Positions 46,815-56,576 of a stretch of 64,000 nt of DNA are shown piece by piece. Location of the stretch: assembly GCA_014654165.1 (NCBI GenBank), contig JACWDK010000002.1, positions 44,427-108,426 on the forward strand, read 5' to 3'. This DNA comes from Pelagibacterales bacterium SAG-MED13 (lineage in GTDB: Bacteria; Pseudomonadota; Alphaproteobacteria; Pelagibacterales; Pelagibacteraceae). Both the position numbers and the translations under genes were made by a program. The notes below the pieces were generated by a model that had not been told where the DNA came from, did not search any database, and was given only the letters and a program-made list of their open reading frames with translations. Each line of letters opens with the position of its first letter. The first letter of the stretch is position 1.

Positions 46815-47563
46815 TGAAAATTTTAGTCGCAGTAAAAAGAGTTATTGATTACAACGTTCAAATAAGAGTTAAAGAAGATAATACAGGTGTAGTTACTGAT
46901 AATGTTAAGATGTCTACCAATCCACCAGATGATAATGCTATAGAAGAGGCGGTAAAAATTAAAGAGGCTGGAAAAGCTACTGAAGTTATAGCTGTTAGCA
47001 TTGGAGAAGAGAAAGCTCAAGAGACGGTACGTAAAGCTTTAGCAGTAGGTGCAGACAGAGGTATACTTGTTAAGACTGAGGGGATTTTAGAACCATTAGC
47101 AGTTTCTAAACTTTTACAAAAAATAGTTGAAAAAGAAAAACCAGATTTAGTTTTTATGGGCAAACAAGCAATTGATGATGATTGTAATCAAACTGGTCAA
47201 ATGCTAAGTGCATTACTTAATTGGCCTCAAGCGACTTTCGCATCTAAAATTGAGATTAAAGATAAATCCTTGGAAGTCACAAGAGAAATTGATGAGGGGT
47301 TAGAAACAATAGAAATAAATGTTCCAGCAATCGTTACATGTGATCTAAGATTAAATGAACCTAGATATGCGTCATTACCAAATATAATGAAAGCTAAGAA
47401 AAAGCCAATTGAACAAATAAATGCGTCAGATTTAGGAGTAGATACTACCCCAAGAATCGAGCAAACTAAGGTTGAAGAACCACCTAAAAGAAAAGCAGGT
47501 ATAAAAGTTTCTAGTGTGGCAGAATTAGTTCAGAAATTAAAAAATGAAGCAAAGGTAATATAA
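46814..47563 (+). CDS. etfB: electron transfer flavoprotein beta subunit
   Basis: 249 aa. [19 protein letters not shown] start, [14 protein letters not shown] (about 34-47), and the AMP/ADP-binding segment with [24 protein letters not shown] are typical EtfB. Overlaps the dehydrogenase stop by one base and etfA begins directly after its stop. It accepts electrons from the flavoprotein dehydrogenase upstream. Confidence 0.97.
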   Translation: MKILVAVKRVIDYNVQIRVKEDNTGVVTDNVKMSTNPPDDNAIEEAVKIKEAGKATEVIAVSIGEEKAQETVRKALAVGADRGILVKTEGILEPLAVSKLLQKIVEKEKPDLVFMGKQAIDDDCNQTGQMLSALLNWPQATFASKIEIKDKSLEVTREIDEGLETIEINVPAIVTCDLRLNEPRYASLPNIMKAKKKPIEQINASDLGVDTTPRIEQTKVEEPPKRKAGIKVSSVAELVQKLKNEAKVI

Positions 47564-48517
47564 ATGTCAGTTTTATTAATAGCGGAACATAACAATAAAG
47601 AACTTAGACCTTTTACTCTTAATGCTGCAACTGCAGCCTCTCAAATAGATACAGATGTTCATGCAGTAATTATAGGTCATGAATGTGAAGAAGCAGCAAA
47701 AGCACTTTCAGAATTAGAATTAATAAAAAAAGTTATCCAAGTTGAAGCTCCTCACTATGAAAATTTTGTTGCTGAAAATTTTGCCCCAGTAATTGTAAAA
47801 TTATCAGAGAATTATTCACACATTATTTCTTCTGCAAATACTTTTGGTAAAAATTTAATGCCAAGAATTGCTGCAGCTTTAGATACTTCTCAAATTAGTG
47901 ATATTACAAAAGTTGTGTCTAATGATACTTTTTTAAGACCAATTTATGCTGGGAATGCTTTTGCTACTGTAAAAAGTAAAGACAACAAAAAATGTGTAAC
48001 AATAAGACCTACTTCATTTGATCCTTGTGAAAGTTCTGGGGGATCTGCACCTATTGAAAAAGCAGAAGCAGGTGAAGAATTTGCACAAACAAAATTTATA
48101 AAAAGAGAAGAAATTAAATCTGATAGACCTGAACTTGGAACGGCTAGAGTAGTTGTTTCTGGTGGTAGAGGAATGCAGAGTGGTGATAATTTTAAATTAA
48201 TTACTTCACTGGCTGACAAATTAAATGCAGCAATTGGTGCATCTAGAGCAGCTGTTGATGCAGGTTATATAAGTAACGATCATCAAGTTGGACAAACAGG
48301 TAAAGTTGTAGTGCCAGATTTATATATTGCAGTAGGTATATCAGGAGCTATTCAACATCTAGCTGGAATGAAAGAAAGTAAAGTAATAGTTGCAATTAAC
48401 AAAGATGGTGAAGCACCAATATTTAGTGTTGCTGATTATGGTCTTGAAGCTGATCTTTTTGAAGCACTTCCTCAATTCTTAGAGGAATTGAACAAATTAA
48501 ACACTATACAAAAATAA
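47564..48517 (+). CDS. etfA: electron transfer flavoprotein alpha subunit
   Basis: 317 aa. The C-terminal FAD domain shows VVSGGRGMQSGDNF, GASRAAVDAGYISNDHQVGQTG and YIAVGISGAIQHLAGM, the standard EtfA signature. With EtfB it forms the heterodimer that carries electrons to ETF-QO, encoded 23 bases further on. Confidence 0.98.
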   Translation: MSVLLIAEHNNKELRPFTLNAATAASQIDTDVHAVIIGHECEEAAKALSELELIKKVIQVEAPHYENFVAENFAPVIVKLSENYSHIISSANTFGKNLMPRIAAALDTSQISDITKVVSNDTFLRPIYAGNAFATVKSKDNKKCVTIRPTSFDPCESSGGSAPIEKAEAGEEFAQTKFIKREEIKSDRPELGTARVVVSGGRGMQSGDNFKLITSLADKLNAAIGASRAAVDAGYISNDHQVGQTGKVVVPDLYIAVGISGAIQHLAGMKESKVIVAINKDGEAPIFSVADYGLEADLFEALPQFLEELNKLNTIQK

Positions 48518-48540
48518 TATAATCTGTAAAAAATTAGACT

Positions 48541-50160
48541 ATGTCAAGAGAGACGATGGAATATGATGTTGTAATAATAGGTGGTGGACCATCAGGTCTA
48601 TCAACAGCTATTAAACTTAAACAGCTTGATTCAAATTTAAATGTTTGTTTACTAGAAAAAGCATCAGAAATAGGTGCGCATATTTTGAGTGGAAATGTTT
48701 TTGAGACTAGAGCATTAGATGAATTAATTCCTGGTTGGAAAGAATTAAACTCACCTATTAAAACTAAAGTTAGTAAAGAAAAATTCTTATTTTTAGGAAA
48801 AACTAAATCATTAAGCTGGCCAACATGGCTTTTACCCTCAGTTCAACAAAATCATAAAAATTACATCATCAGTCTTGCAAACTTATGTAGATGGCTTGCT
48901 GAACAAGCTGAAACATTAGGTGTTGAGATTTTTCCAGGGTTCCCAGCTAGTGAAATTTTATATAATGAGGATGGCTCTGTTAAAGGAGTAGCTACTCAAG
49001 ACATGGGTATAGATAAAGAAGGAAATAAAAAAGATAGTTTTGAACCAGGTATTGAACTTTTAGGTAAAGTAACAGTCTTTGCTGAAGGTTGTAGAGGTCA
49101 TTTGGGAAAACAGTTAATTAAAAATTTTGAACTAGATAAAGGCAAAGATCCTCAACAATATGGCATTGGTTTTAAAGAAATTTGGGAAATAGATGAGAAA
49201 AACCATGAAGAAGGAATGGTAATGCACACCGCTGGATGGCCTCTAGATAAAAATACATATGGTGGAAGTTTTATCTATCATGCTGAAAATAAGCAGGTTT
49301 TTTTAGGATATGTAATTGGTTTGGATTATAAAAATCCACATTTATCTCCGTTTGATGAATTTCAGAGATTTAAAACTCATCCTGCAATTAAAAAGATTGT
49401 TGAAGGTGGAAAAAGAATTTCTTATGGAGCTAGAGCTTTAATTGAGGGAGGATTTCAAAGTTTACCTAAAATGTTTATGCCAGGGGCGCTATTAGTTGGA
49501 TGTGACGCTGGAACATTGAATATGCCAAAAATTAAAGGATCACATACAGCAATGAAAAGTGGAATTATTGCAGCAGAAGCAATTTATGAACATATAAAGG
49601 ATAAAAAAGATTTATCAATCTTTGAAGAAAAATTTAAAAATAGTTGGTTACATGAAGAATTATATAAAGCAAGGAATGTAAAGCCGAGTTTTAGTTGGGG
49701 ATTAATATTAGGTATTATTTTCACAGGAATAGACCAAATCCTATTTAGAGGTAAATTACCATTTACTCTTAAGCACAAACATGCAGATCACGAAATTTTA
49801 AAGCCTGCAAATGAAATGCCAAAAATTGATTATCCAAAGCCAGATAATGTAATTACTTTTGATAAGACAAGTTCAGTTTATTTAACAGGAACTAATCATT
49901 CAGACAATCAACCTATACATTTACAATTAAAAGATCCAAATTTACCAATTAGCTATACTTTAGAAAAATTTGATGAACCAGCGCAAAGATATTGTCCAGC
50001 AGGTGTATATGAAATTCAGAAAGAAAATGAAGTAAATAAATTTGTAATCAATGCGCAGAATTGTATTCATTGTAAAACTTGTGATATTAAAGAGCCTTCT
50101 CAAAATATTAATTGGGTTACGCCAGAAGGTGGTGGTGGTCCTAAATATGGAAATATGTAG
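48541..50160 (+). CDS. electron transfer flavoprotein-ubiquinone oxidoreductase
   Basis: 539 aa. N-terminal FAD motif VVIIGGGPSGLSTAIKL (about 10-26), membrane-facing hydrophobic stretch around SWGLILGIIFTGI, and a C-terminal 4Fe-4S site with CPAGVYE and CIHCKTC. It passes electrons from ETF to the quinone pool, so dehydrogenase, ETF and ETF-QO form one complete chain. Its stop abuts the stop of the convergent DUF2237 gene. Confidence 0.97.
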   Translation: MSRETMEYDVVIIGGGPSGLSTAIKLKQLDSNLNVCLLEKASEIGAHILSGNVFETRALDELIPGWKELNSPIKTKVSKEKFLFLGKTKSLSWPTWLLPSVQQNHKNYIISLANLCRWLAEQAETLGVEIFPGFPASEILYNEDGSVKGVATQDMGIDKEGNKKDSFEPGIELLGKVTVFAEGCRGHLGKQLIKNFELDKGKDPQQYGIGFKEIWEIDEKNHEEGMVMHTAGWPLDKNTYGGSFIYHAENKQVFLGYVIGLDYKNPHLSPFDEFQRFKTHPAIKKIVEGGKRISYGARALIEGGFQSLPKMFMPGALLVGCDAGTLNMPKIKGSHTAMKSGIIAAEAIYEHIKDKKDLSIFEEKFKNSWLHEELYKARNVKPSFSWGLILGIIFTGIDQILFRGKLPFTLKHKHADHEILKPANEMPKIDYPKPDNVITFDKTSSVYLTGTNHSDNQPIHLQLKDPNLPISYTLEKFDEPAQRYCPAGVYEIQKENEVNKFVINAQNCIHCKTCDIKEPSQNINWVTPEGGGGPKYGNM

Positions 50161-50535
50161 TTAAGAAAGATCTATTGCAAATTTTTTTAAAGTTTCAATA
50201 GGCAAAATTTTTAAAGTATTTTCATGTGTTCTTTTTAAAAAAATTGGACATCCTTTTCCCGCTTCTACCGCTCTTGCATACCAAGTAGCACAAACACACC
50301 AGCCATCTCCATCTTTAAGCCCTGGAAACCCAAATTCTGGATGAGGTGTAATTAAATCATTACCAGCTTCTTTACACCATTCTAAAAATTCAGTAGTTAC
50401 TTTTGCACATACAGTATGTAAACCATGGTCATTCTCATCTGTGTTACAACAACCATCTCTATACCAACCAGTTAAAGGGTCTAAAGAACACTCTTCTAGA
50501 CTTTCACCTAGAACATTTTTTTGGTTTTTGTTCAT
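50161..50535 (-). CDS. DUF2237 family protein
   Basis: 124 aa, a small family of unknown function with conserved segments: LDPLTGWYRDGCCNT, GLHTVCAKVTTEFLEW, FPGLKDGDGWCVCATWYARA. Cysteine-rich in its conserved part (at least six Cys). The stop abuts the ETF-QO stop, and the hisI stop abuts its start. Confidence 0.93.
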   Translation of the reverse strand: MNKNQKNVLGESLEECSLDPLTGWYRDGCCNTDENDHGLHTVCAKVTTEFLEWCKEAGNDLITPHPEFGFPGLKDGDGWCVCATWYARAVEAGKGCPIFLKRTHENTLKILPIETLKKFAIDLS

Positions 50536-51003
50536 TTATATTTTTGTAGGATTGGGTTGACCTTTATAAACTTTTTCAGGATCAAATTTTTTTTCTTTTT
50601 CAGTAAATTTCATTTCTACTTCTCTTCCATTATCTATTGGTCCTAAAGGGATAGATCTATAAAAACAAGATCGATAACCTACATGGCAACTTGATCCTTC
50701 TCCTATATCAACGGTTAACCATATCGAGTCTTGATCATCATCAATTCTAATTTCAGTTACTTTTTGCGTAAAGCCACTTGTTTTACCTTTATGCCATAGC
50801 GCATTTCTTGATCTACTAAAATAATGAGCTTCCTTTGTTTCAATTGTTTTTTTTAAAGCTTCAACATTCATGTATCCGTGCATTAAAATTTCTTTTGTTT
50901 TAGCGCACATCGTAATGACCGGAATAAGCCCATCATTATCAAATTTTGGAGAAAGGAGATTTCCTTCCTCGATTTCAAGTACATTTTCTCTTTTTTTGAA
51001 CAT
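50536..51003 (-). CDS. hisI: phosphoribosyl-AMP cyclohydrolase
   Basis: 155 aa. The conserved WHKGKTSGFTQKV, RIDDDQDSIWLTVD and SSCHVGYRSCFYR segments form the metal and substrate sites of histidine biosynthesis step three. It is separate from the phosphoribosyl-ATP pyrophosphatase (HisE), as in many alphaproteobacteria. It lies outside any his operon, next to DUF2237 and divergent from folE. Confidence 0.95.
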   Translation of the reverse strand: MFKKRENVLEIEEGNLLSPKFDNDGLIPVITMCAKTKEILMHGYMNVEALKKTIETKEAHYFSRSRNALWHKGKTSGFTQKVTEIRIDDDQDSIWLTVDIGEGSSCHVGYRSCFYRSIPLGPIDNGREVEMKFTEKEKKFDPEKVYKGQPNPTKI

Positions 51004-51079
51004 AAATGGTAATTATGTAGCACATATATAGATATATTAAATATTTTAAAAATGCGCATTTATAGGTATAAAACTCTCC

Positions 51080-51694
51080 ATGAAATTAGTTAAAGATATA
51101 GATAATAACGAAAATTCAAAAAAAGTTTCAGATAAAGAAGCTGAAGAAGCATTTAAGACAATATTGTCTTGGATGGGTGAAGATCCTAACAGAGAAGGAT
51201 TATTAGAAACCCCTAAAAGAGTTGTAAAAGCATTTAAAGAATATTTTAAAGGCTACAAAGAGGATCCAATTCAAATTTTAGATAAAACTTTTGGTGACGT
51301 CGATGGTTATGACGATATGGTTGTTCAAAAAAATATTTCAGTGCAAAGTCATTGTGAGCATCATATGGCTCCTATTATTGGAAAAGCTCATGTAGCTTAT
51401 ATTCCAAAAGAAAGAGTAGTTGGGTTAAGTAAATTAGCAAGAGTTGTTGAAGTATTTTCAAAAAGATTGCAAACCCAGGAAAGATTAACTATGCAAATTG
51501 CGAATACCCTTATGGAATCTTTAGATGCAAAAGGAGTAGCTGTAACAATAGATTCTACTCATCAGTGTATGACTATGAGAGGTATTAAAAAAGAACAAGC
51601 TACAACAGTAACAAACTATTACTTAGGTCAATTTAAAGAAGACCTTAGTTATCAAAACAGATACCTAAGATTTATCAGCATAACAAAAGATTAA
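51080..51694 (+). CDS. folE: GTP cyclohydrolase I
   Basis: 204 aa. SHCEHHMAPIIGKAHVAYIPKERVVGLSKLARVV (about 93-126) has the zinc-binding Cys/His and the Q-type signature; QCMTMRGIKK has the second catalytic Cys. First step of folate synthesis from GTP. Given the many folate-dependent enzymes in this window, folate supply is relevant. The acuI GTG follows its stop by one base. Confidence 0.98.
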   Translation: MKLVKDIDNNENSKKVSDKEAEEAFKTILSWMGEDPNREGLLETPKRVVKAFKEYFKGYKEDPIQILDKTFGDVDGYDDMVVQKNISVQSHCEHHMAPIIGKAHVAYIPKERVVGLSKLARVVEVFSKRLQTQERLTMQIANTLMESLDAKGVAVTIDSTHQCMTMRGIKKEQATTVTNYYLGQFKEDLSYQNRYLRFISITKD

Positions 51695-51695
51695 A

Positions 51696-52697
51696 GTGAC
51701 TGCTCAATTTAAAGCATTAATTTTAGATCAAAAAGGTGAAGAGTTTACTCGTGAGGTAAAATCAATTGATAAAAGTTTTTTAAAGCATGGAGATGTTACT
51801 ATTAAAGTAGATTATTCTGATCTTAATTTTAAAGATGGGATGATCTTAAAAAATGGTGGAAGATTAGTTAAAGAGTTTCCCCACATTCCAGGTATTGATT
51901 TCTCAGGAACAGTTTTAGAAAGTGAAAATTCAAATTTTAAAGAAGGTGATGAAGTAATCTTAACAGGATTTAGAGTAGGTGAAATTTTTTATGGTGGATA
52001 CTCTCAAGTTGCAAAAGTTAATGGAAATTTTTTAGTTAAAAAACCAAAAAATTTAACTAGCAAACAAGCAATGATACTTGGTACTGCTGGCTTTACTTCA
52101 TTAATGAGTGCTTTTGCAATTAAAGCAAGAGAAGAAATATTACTTGGAGAAAAAGTAAATAATGTTTTAGTAACCGGAGCAACAGGTGGTGTCGGAAGTG
52201 TTGCAGTGATCGCATTAAATAAAATGGGATACAACGTTACTGCAGTTACAGGAAAGGACTCTAAAGCAGATTATTTAAAATCTTTAGGTGCTAAAACTGT
52301 TGTAAATCGAGCTGAATTTGACAAAGATCCAAGACTTATCGATAAAGGTTTGTGGGATGGTGTTGTAGATACTGTTGGAGGAAAGATATTAGCTAATGCA
52401 ATAGTTCAAACTAATCCAAATGGAATTATAGCAGTTTGTGGTAATGCAAATACTAATGAACTTAATACAAGTGTTATCCCTTTCATGCTTAGAGGAATTA
52501 AACTTTGGGGAATGGACTCAGCAAATTGTAGCATAAAAAGAAGAGAATTTATTTGGGGTGAAGCTGCAAATTTAATCGATTTTGATTTATTAGAAAAATC
52601 TATTCAAACAGTTAGCTTGGAAGAGTTAATCGAGACTTACCCTAAAATATTAAAAGGTGAAATTTCAGGAAGAGTTTTGGTTGACCTTAATAAATAA
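51696..52697 (+). CDS. acuI: acrylyl-CoA reductase (AcuI/YhdH family)
   Basis: 333 aa, medium-chain dehydrogenase fold. The start codon is GTG one base after folE. NADPH motif VTGATGGVGSVAVIALNKMGYNVTAVTGK (about 154-182); YSDLNFKDGMILKNGGR and HIPGIDFSGTV are family-typical of AcuI. It reduces acryloyl-CoA to propionyl-CoA and so detoxifies acrylate produced from DMSP. The next gene overlaps by one base. Confidence 0.92.
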   Translation: MTAQFKALILDQKGEEFTREVKSIDKSFLKHGDVTIKVDYSDLNFKDGMILKNGGRLVKEFPHIPGIDFSGTVLESENSNFKEGDEVILTGFRVGEIFYGGYSQVAKVNGNFLVKKPKNLTSKQAMILGTAGFTSLMSAFAIKAREEILLGEKVNNVLVTGATGGVGSVAVIALNKMGYNVTAVTGKDSKADYLKSLGAKTVVNRAEFDKDPRLIDKGLWDGVVDTVGGKILANAIVQTNPNGIIAVCGNANTNELNTSVIPFMLRGIKLWGMDSANCSIKRREFIWGEAANLIDFDLLEKSIQTVSLEELIETYPKILKGEISGRVLVDLNK

Positions 52698-53587
52698 TGG
52701 ATTGGGATAAATTAAAAATATTTCACGCAGTTGCTGAGGCAGGCAGTTTCACCAATGCCACAGTAAATTTAAATCTTAGTCAATCAGCTATTAGTAGACA
52801 AATTCAATCCTTAGAGCAGGATTTAAAGGTTCAGTTATTTGAGAGACATGCTAGAGGTTTAACTTTAACTCAAAATGGTGAATATGTATTTAAAACAGCT
52901 CATGAGGTTATAAGTAAGTTAAAAGAGGTAGAAACCTCATTAGGAGACCAAAAAAATAAACCAACTGGAAAATTAACTATTACAACAGTTAGAAGTTTTG
53001 GAACTCACTGGCTTACCCCAAGAATTCAGGAATTTATGACTTTAAATCCAGAAATAGAAATTGACTTAGTTTTTGATGATAAAGAGCTTGATTTAAGTAC
53101 CCGACAAGCAGACATAGGTATTTTTATGAGAAGACCGAAACAACTTAATTATATTCAAAAAAAACTGGTAGATATTAAATACTTTATATATGGCTCTAAT
53201 AAATATTTAGAAAAATACGGAATGCCCAAAACAATTAGTGATTTAAACAAACATAAATTCATCTCGTTTGGAAAAGGTGCTCCATCTCCAGTTTATAATC
53301 CAGACTGGGCATTAAAACTTGGTATGCATGATGGTAAAAAAAGGAAATCTATTATGAAAGTTAATAGTGTGATGGGACTTCTTTTAGCAGTCGAATCTGG
53401 AGTAGGACTTGCGGCATTACCTGAATATTTAGTTACAAATTCAAACAATGTAATTAAAGTATTACCTAAATCAGAGGGACCAATTACCGAGGCTCATTTC
53501 GTTTATCCTCAATCCTTAAAAAATACTGCTAGAGTTCAAGCATTTAGAAACTTCCTTTTTAGTAAAATAGGCGACTGGAAGTCTTAA
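52697..53587 (+). CDS. LysR-type transcriptional regulator
   Basis: 296 aa. N-terminal winged helix-turn-helix (FHAVAEAGSFTNATVNLNLSQSAISRQIQSLE, about 9-40) and a LysR effector domain. Similar in build to GcvA-type regulators. The start overlaps the acuI stop by one base, which makes it unusual for LysR genes, which are mostly divergent from their target. Possible targets are acuI/folE or the iron genes downstream. Confidence 0.93.
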   Translation: MDWDKLKIFHAVAEAGSFTNATVNLNLSQSAISRQIQSLEQDLKVQLFERHARGLTLTQNGEYVFKTAHEVISKLKEVETSLGDQKNKPTGKLTITTVRSFGTHWLTPRIQEFMTLNPEIEIDLVFDDKELDLSTRQADIGIFMRRPKQLNYIQKKLVDIKYFIYGSNKYLEKYGMPKTISDLNKHKFISFGKGAPSPVYNPDWALKLGMHDGKKRKSIMKVNSVMGLLLAVESGVGLAALPEYLVTNSNNVIKVLPKSEGPITEAHFVYPQSLKNTARVQAFRNFLFSKIGDWKS

Positions 53588-53611
53588 ATTACCTGCGACA
53601 TTATTGCGATT

Positions 53612-53640
53612 GATAATCATTCTCATTGAGAATAGTTATC
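53612..53640. promoter_or_regulatory. Fur-type iron box upstream of the iron-binding protein gene
   Basis: GATAA (53612-53616), TC, ATTCTCA, T, TGAGAAT, AG and TTATC (53636-53640) make a symmetric 29-base element. The layout is like the classical Fur box (GATAATnATTCTCA...). It ends 38 bases upstream of the fbpA start, suited to repression by Fur with iron. Confidence 0.75.
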
Positions 53641-53678
53641 ATTTTCAATTAATTAACATGCGGAGATAAGGATCTTAA

Positions 53679-54707
53679 ATGAAAAGAGGATGGATAATTG
53701 TTTTAATTACATCATTGTTTGTATCAACATTTGCAATTGCTAATGAAGTAAACGTATTTAATGCAAGACACTATAAAGCGGATGCAGAGCTTTTCTCCAA
53801 GTTTACAAATAAAACTGGAATTAAAGTAAATTTAATAAACGGTAAAGCAGGAGCGCTTGAAAAAAGAATGATTGAAGAGGGCACAGAATCTTCAGCTGAT
53901 TTGTACATCACAGCAGATGCAGGAAGATGTGGAGCATTCAAAGCAAAAGGAATGACCCAAGGAGGATTAACATCTGCAGCAATTAAAGCAGCTGTTCCGT
54001 CTAACTTTAGAACTTCGCATTGGGTTGGAATAGCTAAAAGAGCAAGAATTATTTACTATGCTCCAGAAAGAGTTAGTGGTGCTGAGTTATCTGGATTAAC
54101 ATATGAAAGTTTAGCTGATCCAAAATGGAAAGGCAGATTAGTAATAAGAAAATCAAGTAATATTTATAATAAGTCACTTGTAGCTTCTTTAGTTAAGAAT
54201 AATGGAAAAGCAGCTACAGCCAAATGGGCTGAAGGCGTTGTTGCTAATATGGCAAGAACACCAAAAGGTAATGATAGAGCACAAATTATGGCGGTAGCAG
54301 CTGGAGTAGCTGATATAGCAGTAGCTAACACTTATTACTTAGCACTTATGCTATCTGGAAATAAAGGAGCTGAACAACAAGCAGCAGCTAAAAAAGTTAA
54401 AGCATTTTTCCCAAACCAAAACGATAGAGGTACACACATGAATATTAGTTGTGCTGCCATGGTTAAGGGTGCGCCTAATAAGTCTAATGCAATAGCACTT
54501 GTTGAGTATTTATTAACTCCAGAGGCTCAAGAACATTTTACTAATAACACTTTTGAGTTTCCAATGATAGATGGTGTTTCACCAAATTCACTAGTTGCGA
54601 ATAATTTAGGATTAGATTTTAAACAAGATCTAAAAACTAAAGTTTCAAGCTATGGAGCAAAACAAGCAGATGCATTAGAGGTAATGACAGCTGCAGGTTG
54701 GAAGTAA
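53679..54707 (+). CDS. fbpA: Fe(III) ABC transporter substrate-binding protein
   Basis: 342 aa with a signal peptide (about 1-21, ending TFAIA). Ferric-binding family: NARHYKAD at 28-35, adjacent tyrosines Y219 and Y220 in VANTYYLALM, typical iron ligands, and a C-terminal GVSPNSLVANN. Preceded by a GGAG site and a Fur-type palindrome. Sits upstream of a small CxxC gene and a terminator, with permease and ATPase after it. Confidence 0.93.
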   Translation: MKRGWIIVLITSLFVSTFAIANEVNVFNARHYKADAELFSKFTNKTGIKVNLINGKAGALEKRMIEEGTESSADLYITADAGRCGAFKAKGMTQGGLTSAAIKAAVPSNFRTSHWVGIAKRARIIYYAPERVSGAELSGLTYESLADPKWKGRLVIRKSSNIYNKSLVASLVKNNGKAATAKWAEGVVANMARTPKGNDRAQIMAVAAGVADIAVANTYYLALMLSGNKGAEQQAAAKKVKAFFPNQNDRGTHMNISCAAMVKGAPNKSNAIALVEYLLTPEAQEHFTNNTFEFPMIDGVSPNSLVANNLGLDFKQDLKTKVSSYGAKQADALEVMTAAGWK

Positions 54708-54875
54708 ATGAAAGAAAAAAAATTTATTTCTCATATTGATTTAAATAAATCTTCCAAGCCATGTTCCCCATGTAAGTTGGAGTGTGAAAAAATCAATAAA
54801 AGATTAAATCAAAGAAAAATATCTCAAATTAAAACTAAGGAGGTTCCGCATATCCTAAAAGTATTTAATTTTTGA
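54708..54875 (+). CDS. small cysteine-motif protein in the iron operon
   Basis: 55 aa, starting right after the fbpA stop. A CSPCKLEC motif at about residues 18-25 (three cysteines) and a lysine/arginine-rich middle. Too small and novel to classify. Possible roles are metal binding or a regulatory leader peptide. It lies between the binding protein and a strong terminator. Confidence 0.6.
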   Translation: MKEKKFISHIDLNKSSKPCSPCKLECEKINKRLNQRKISQIKTKEVPHILKVFNF

Positions 54876-54886
54876 TTTTCTTGAAT

Positions 54887-54932
54887 AGTGTCTAGTATGA
54901 ATGGGGATTTATACTAGACACTTTACTTTTTT
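54887..54932 (+). terminator. terminator between fbpA block and permease
   Basis: A perfect 12-bp stem (AGTGTCTAGTAT at 54887-54898, ATACTAGACACT at 54911-54922) with a 12-base loop and a T-rich tail (54923-54932, TTACTTTTTT). Probably partial termination that gives more binding protein than permease. Confidence 0.8.
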
Positions 54933-54956
54933 CATGTTTATAAAGCGGATTGTAAT

Positions 54957-56576
54957 ATGAAATTTAATAGCTGGTATCTTTCTTCTTTCTTAATTTCTTT
55001 TGTAGTATTAATTCCTATTATTACTGTATTTAGCAGTTTTTTTGAAAGTACTTCTAATTATTATGAAATTTTAAAGAATACTTTTTTAATGGAGTATATC
55101 TTTAATTCGATAATTTTATTAATATCTGTATTAGCACTAACATTTGTGATTGGTACAGGAACAGCCTATTTAGTATCATTTTATAATTTTCCAGGTAGTA
55201 ACTTTTTTAAATGGGCGTTGATATTATCATTCGCAGTTCCTCCCTATATTTATGCTTACTCTTTAACAGCTTTTTTTGAAAATTATGGAACTGCATTTAC
55301 TATTTTAAAAAATTTATTTGGTGATGCAAATTATAATAAAAATATTCCAAAATTTGATGGTATGTTTGGAGCAATATTGTCCATATCTTTTTCTTTGTAC
55401 GCTTACGTTTATATTCTTGTGAGAGCATCATTTTTATATCAATCACAAAATTTAATTGATTTAGGTAAAAACCTTGGTTTTTCTAAATTAAAATCTTTCT
55501 ATAAAATAATTTTACCAGCAGCGCGGCCTGCAATAGTTGCCGGATTATCGCTTGTTGCCATGGAAACTTTAGCAGAATTTGGAGCAGTTGATTTTTTTTC
55601 CATTAATACATTAACCACAGGTATTTATAATTCATGGATAACTTTTGATGATTTAGCTTTTGCAAATCGAGTATCTTTTTTCTTATTACTATTTATATTT
55701 TCTTTATTTGTTTTAGAAAATTTATCTAGACGCAGAGCAAAATATCATCTCAATTCTAAAGGAGGATTCAAACAAAAACAAAAAATTACACTTTTAGGTA
55801 AAAGTTCTTTTTTAGCGTTTATATTTTGTTTTTTAATATTTTTTATGAGTTTTTTATTTCCATTAGGTCAAATGTTATATTGGACAATAAAATTTCCTGA
55901 AAATTTATTTGACTTACAAATAATTGATCTTGTACTGAATACTTTATATCTGGTTGTGTTATCTAGCCTAGTTTTATTAATATTTTCACTTATATCAAAT
56001 TACGGAAATAGAGTTTCAAACAATAAAAGTTTAAATTTTTTATCAACCTTATCAATTTCAGGCTATGCTATTCCTGGAGTTATATTAGCTATAGCATTTA
56101 TTACTTTTATTGCTTGGTTGGATGATAGTATAATTAAATCATTAGGATTTGCTTCAATCAAAAAAGTTTTTATTGGTTCTATTCTTGGTTTGGTTTTAGT
56201 TTATTTTATAAGATTTTATTCTTTAGCTTTTAATGGGATAAAATCAGGATATGAAAAAATTAATATTTCGGTTGATGAGAGTGCTTATTTGTTAGGCTAT
56301 TCTAAAAGAAAAACATTTATGAATATTCACATTCCTTTTTTGAGAAATTCTCTTTTATTCATAATTATTTTAATCTCATTAGAAATAATAAGAGAATTAC
56401 CCATTACATTAATTTTAAGACCTTTTAATTTTGAAACTTTTGCAACTACAGCATATATTTCTGCTTCCTAGGACTTATTAGAGGCTGCTGCAGTGCCTTC
56501 ATTATTTTTAATATTAATCGCTTCTTTATTCATTATAATTAGCTCAAAATATATTTTAAGAGAGAATAATGAGTAA
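54957..56576 (+). pseudogene. fbpB: Fe(III) ABC transporter permease with in-frame amber codon
   Basis: The frame runs 504 codons to TAG at 56469-56471 and then continues in the same frame for 34 more codons to the TAA at 56574-56576, which overlaps the fbpC start (ATGAGTAA). The read-through text D-L-L-E-A-A-A-V-P-S-L continues the expected C-terminal membrane helix. Two BPD-type halves with about 12 helices; the family's final coupling helix lies beyond the stop. A G or C to T change in a Glu or Gln codon would explain it. Truncation may impair function. Confidence 0.85.
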
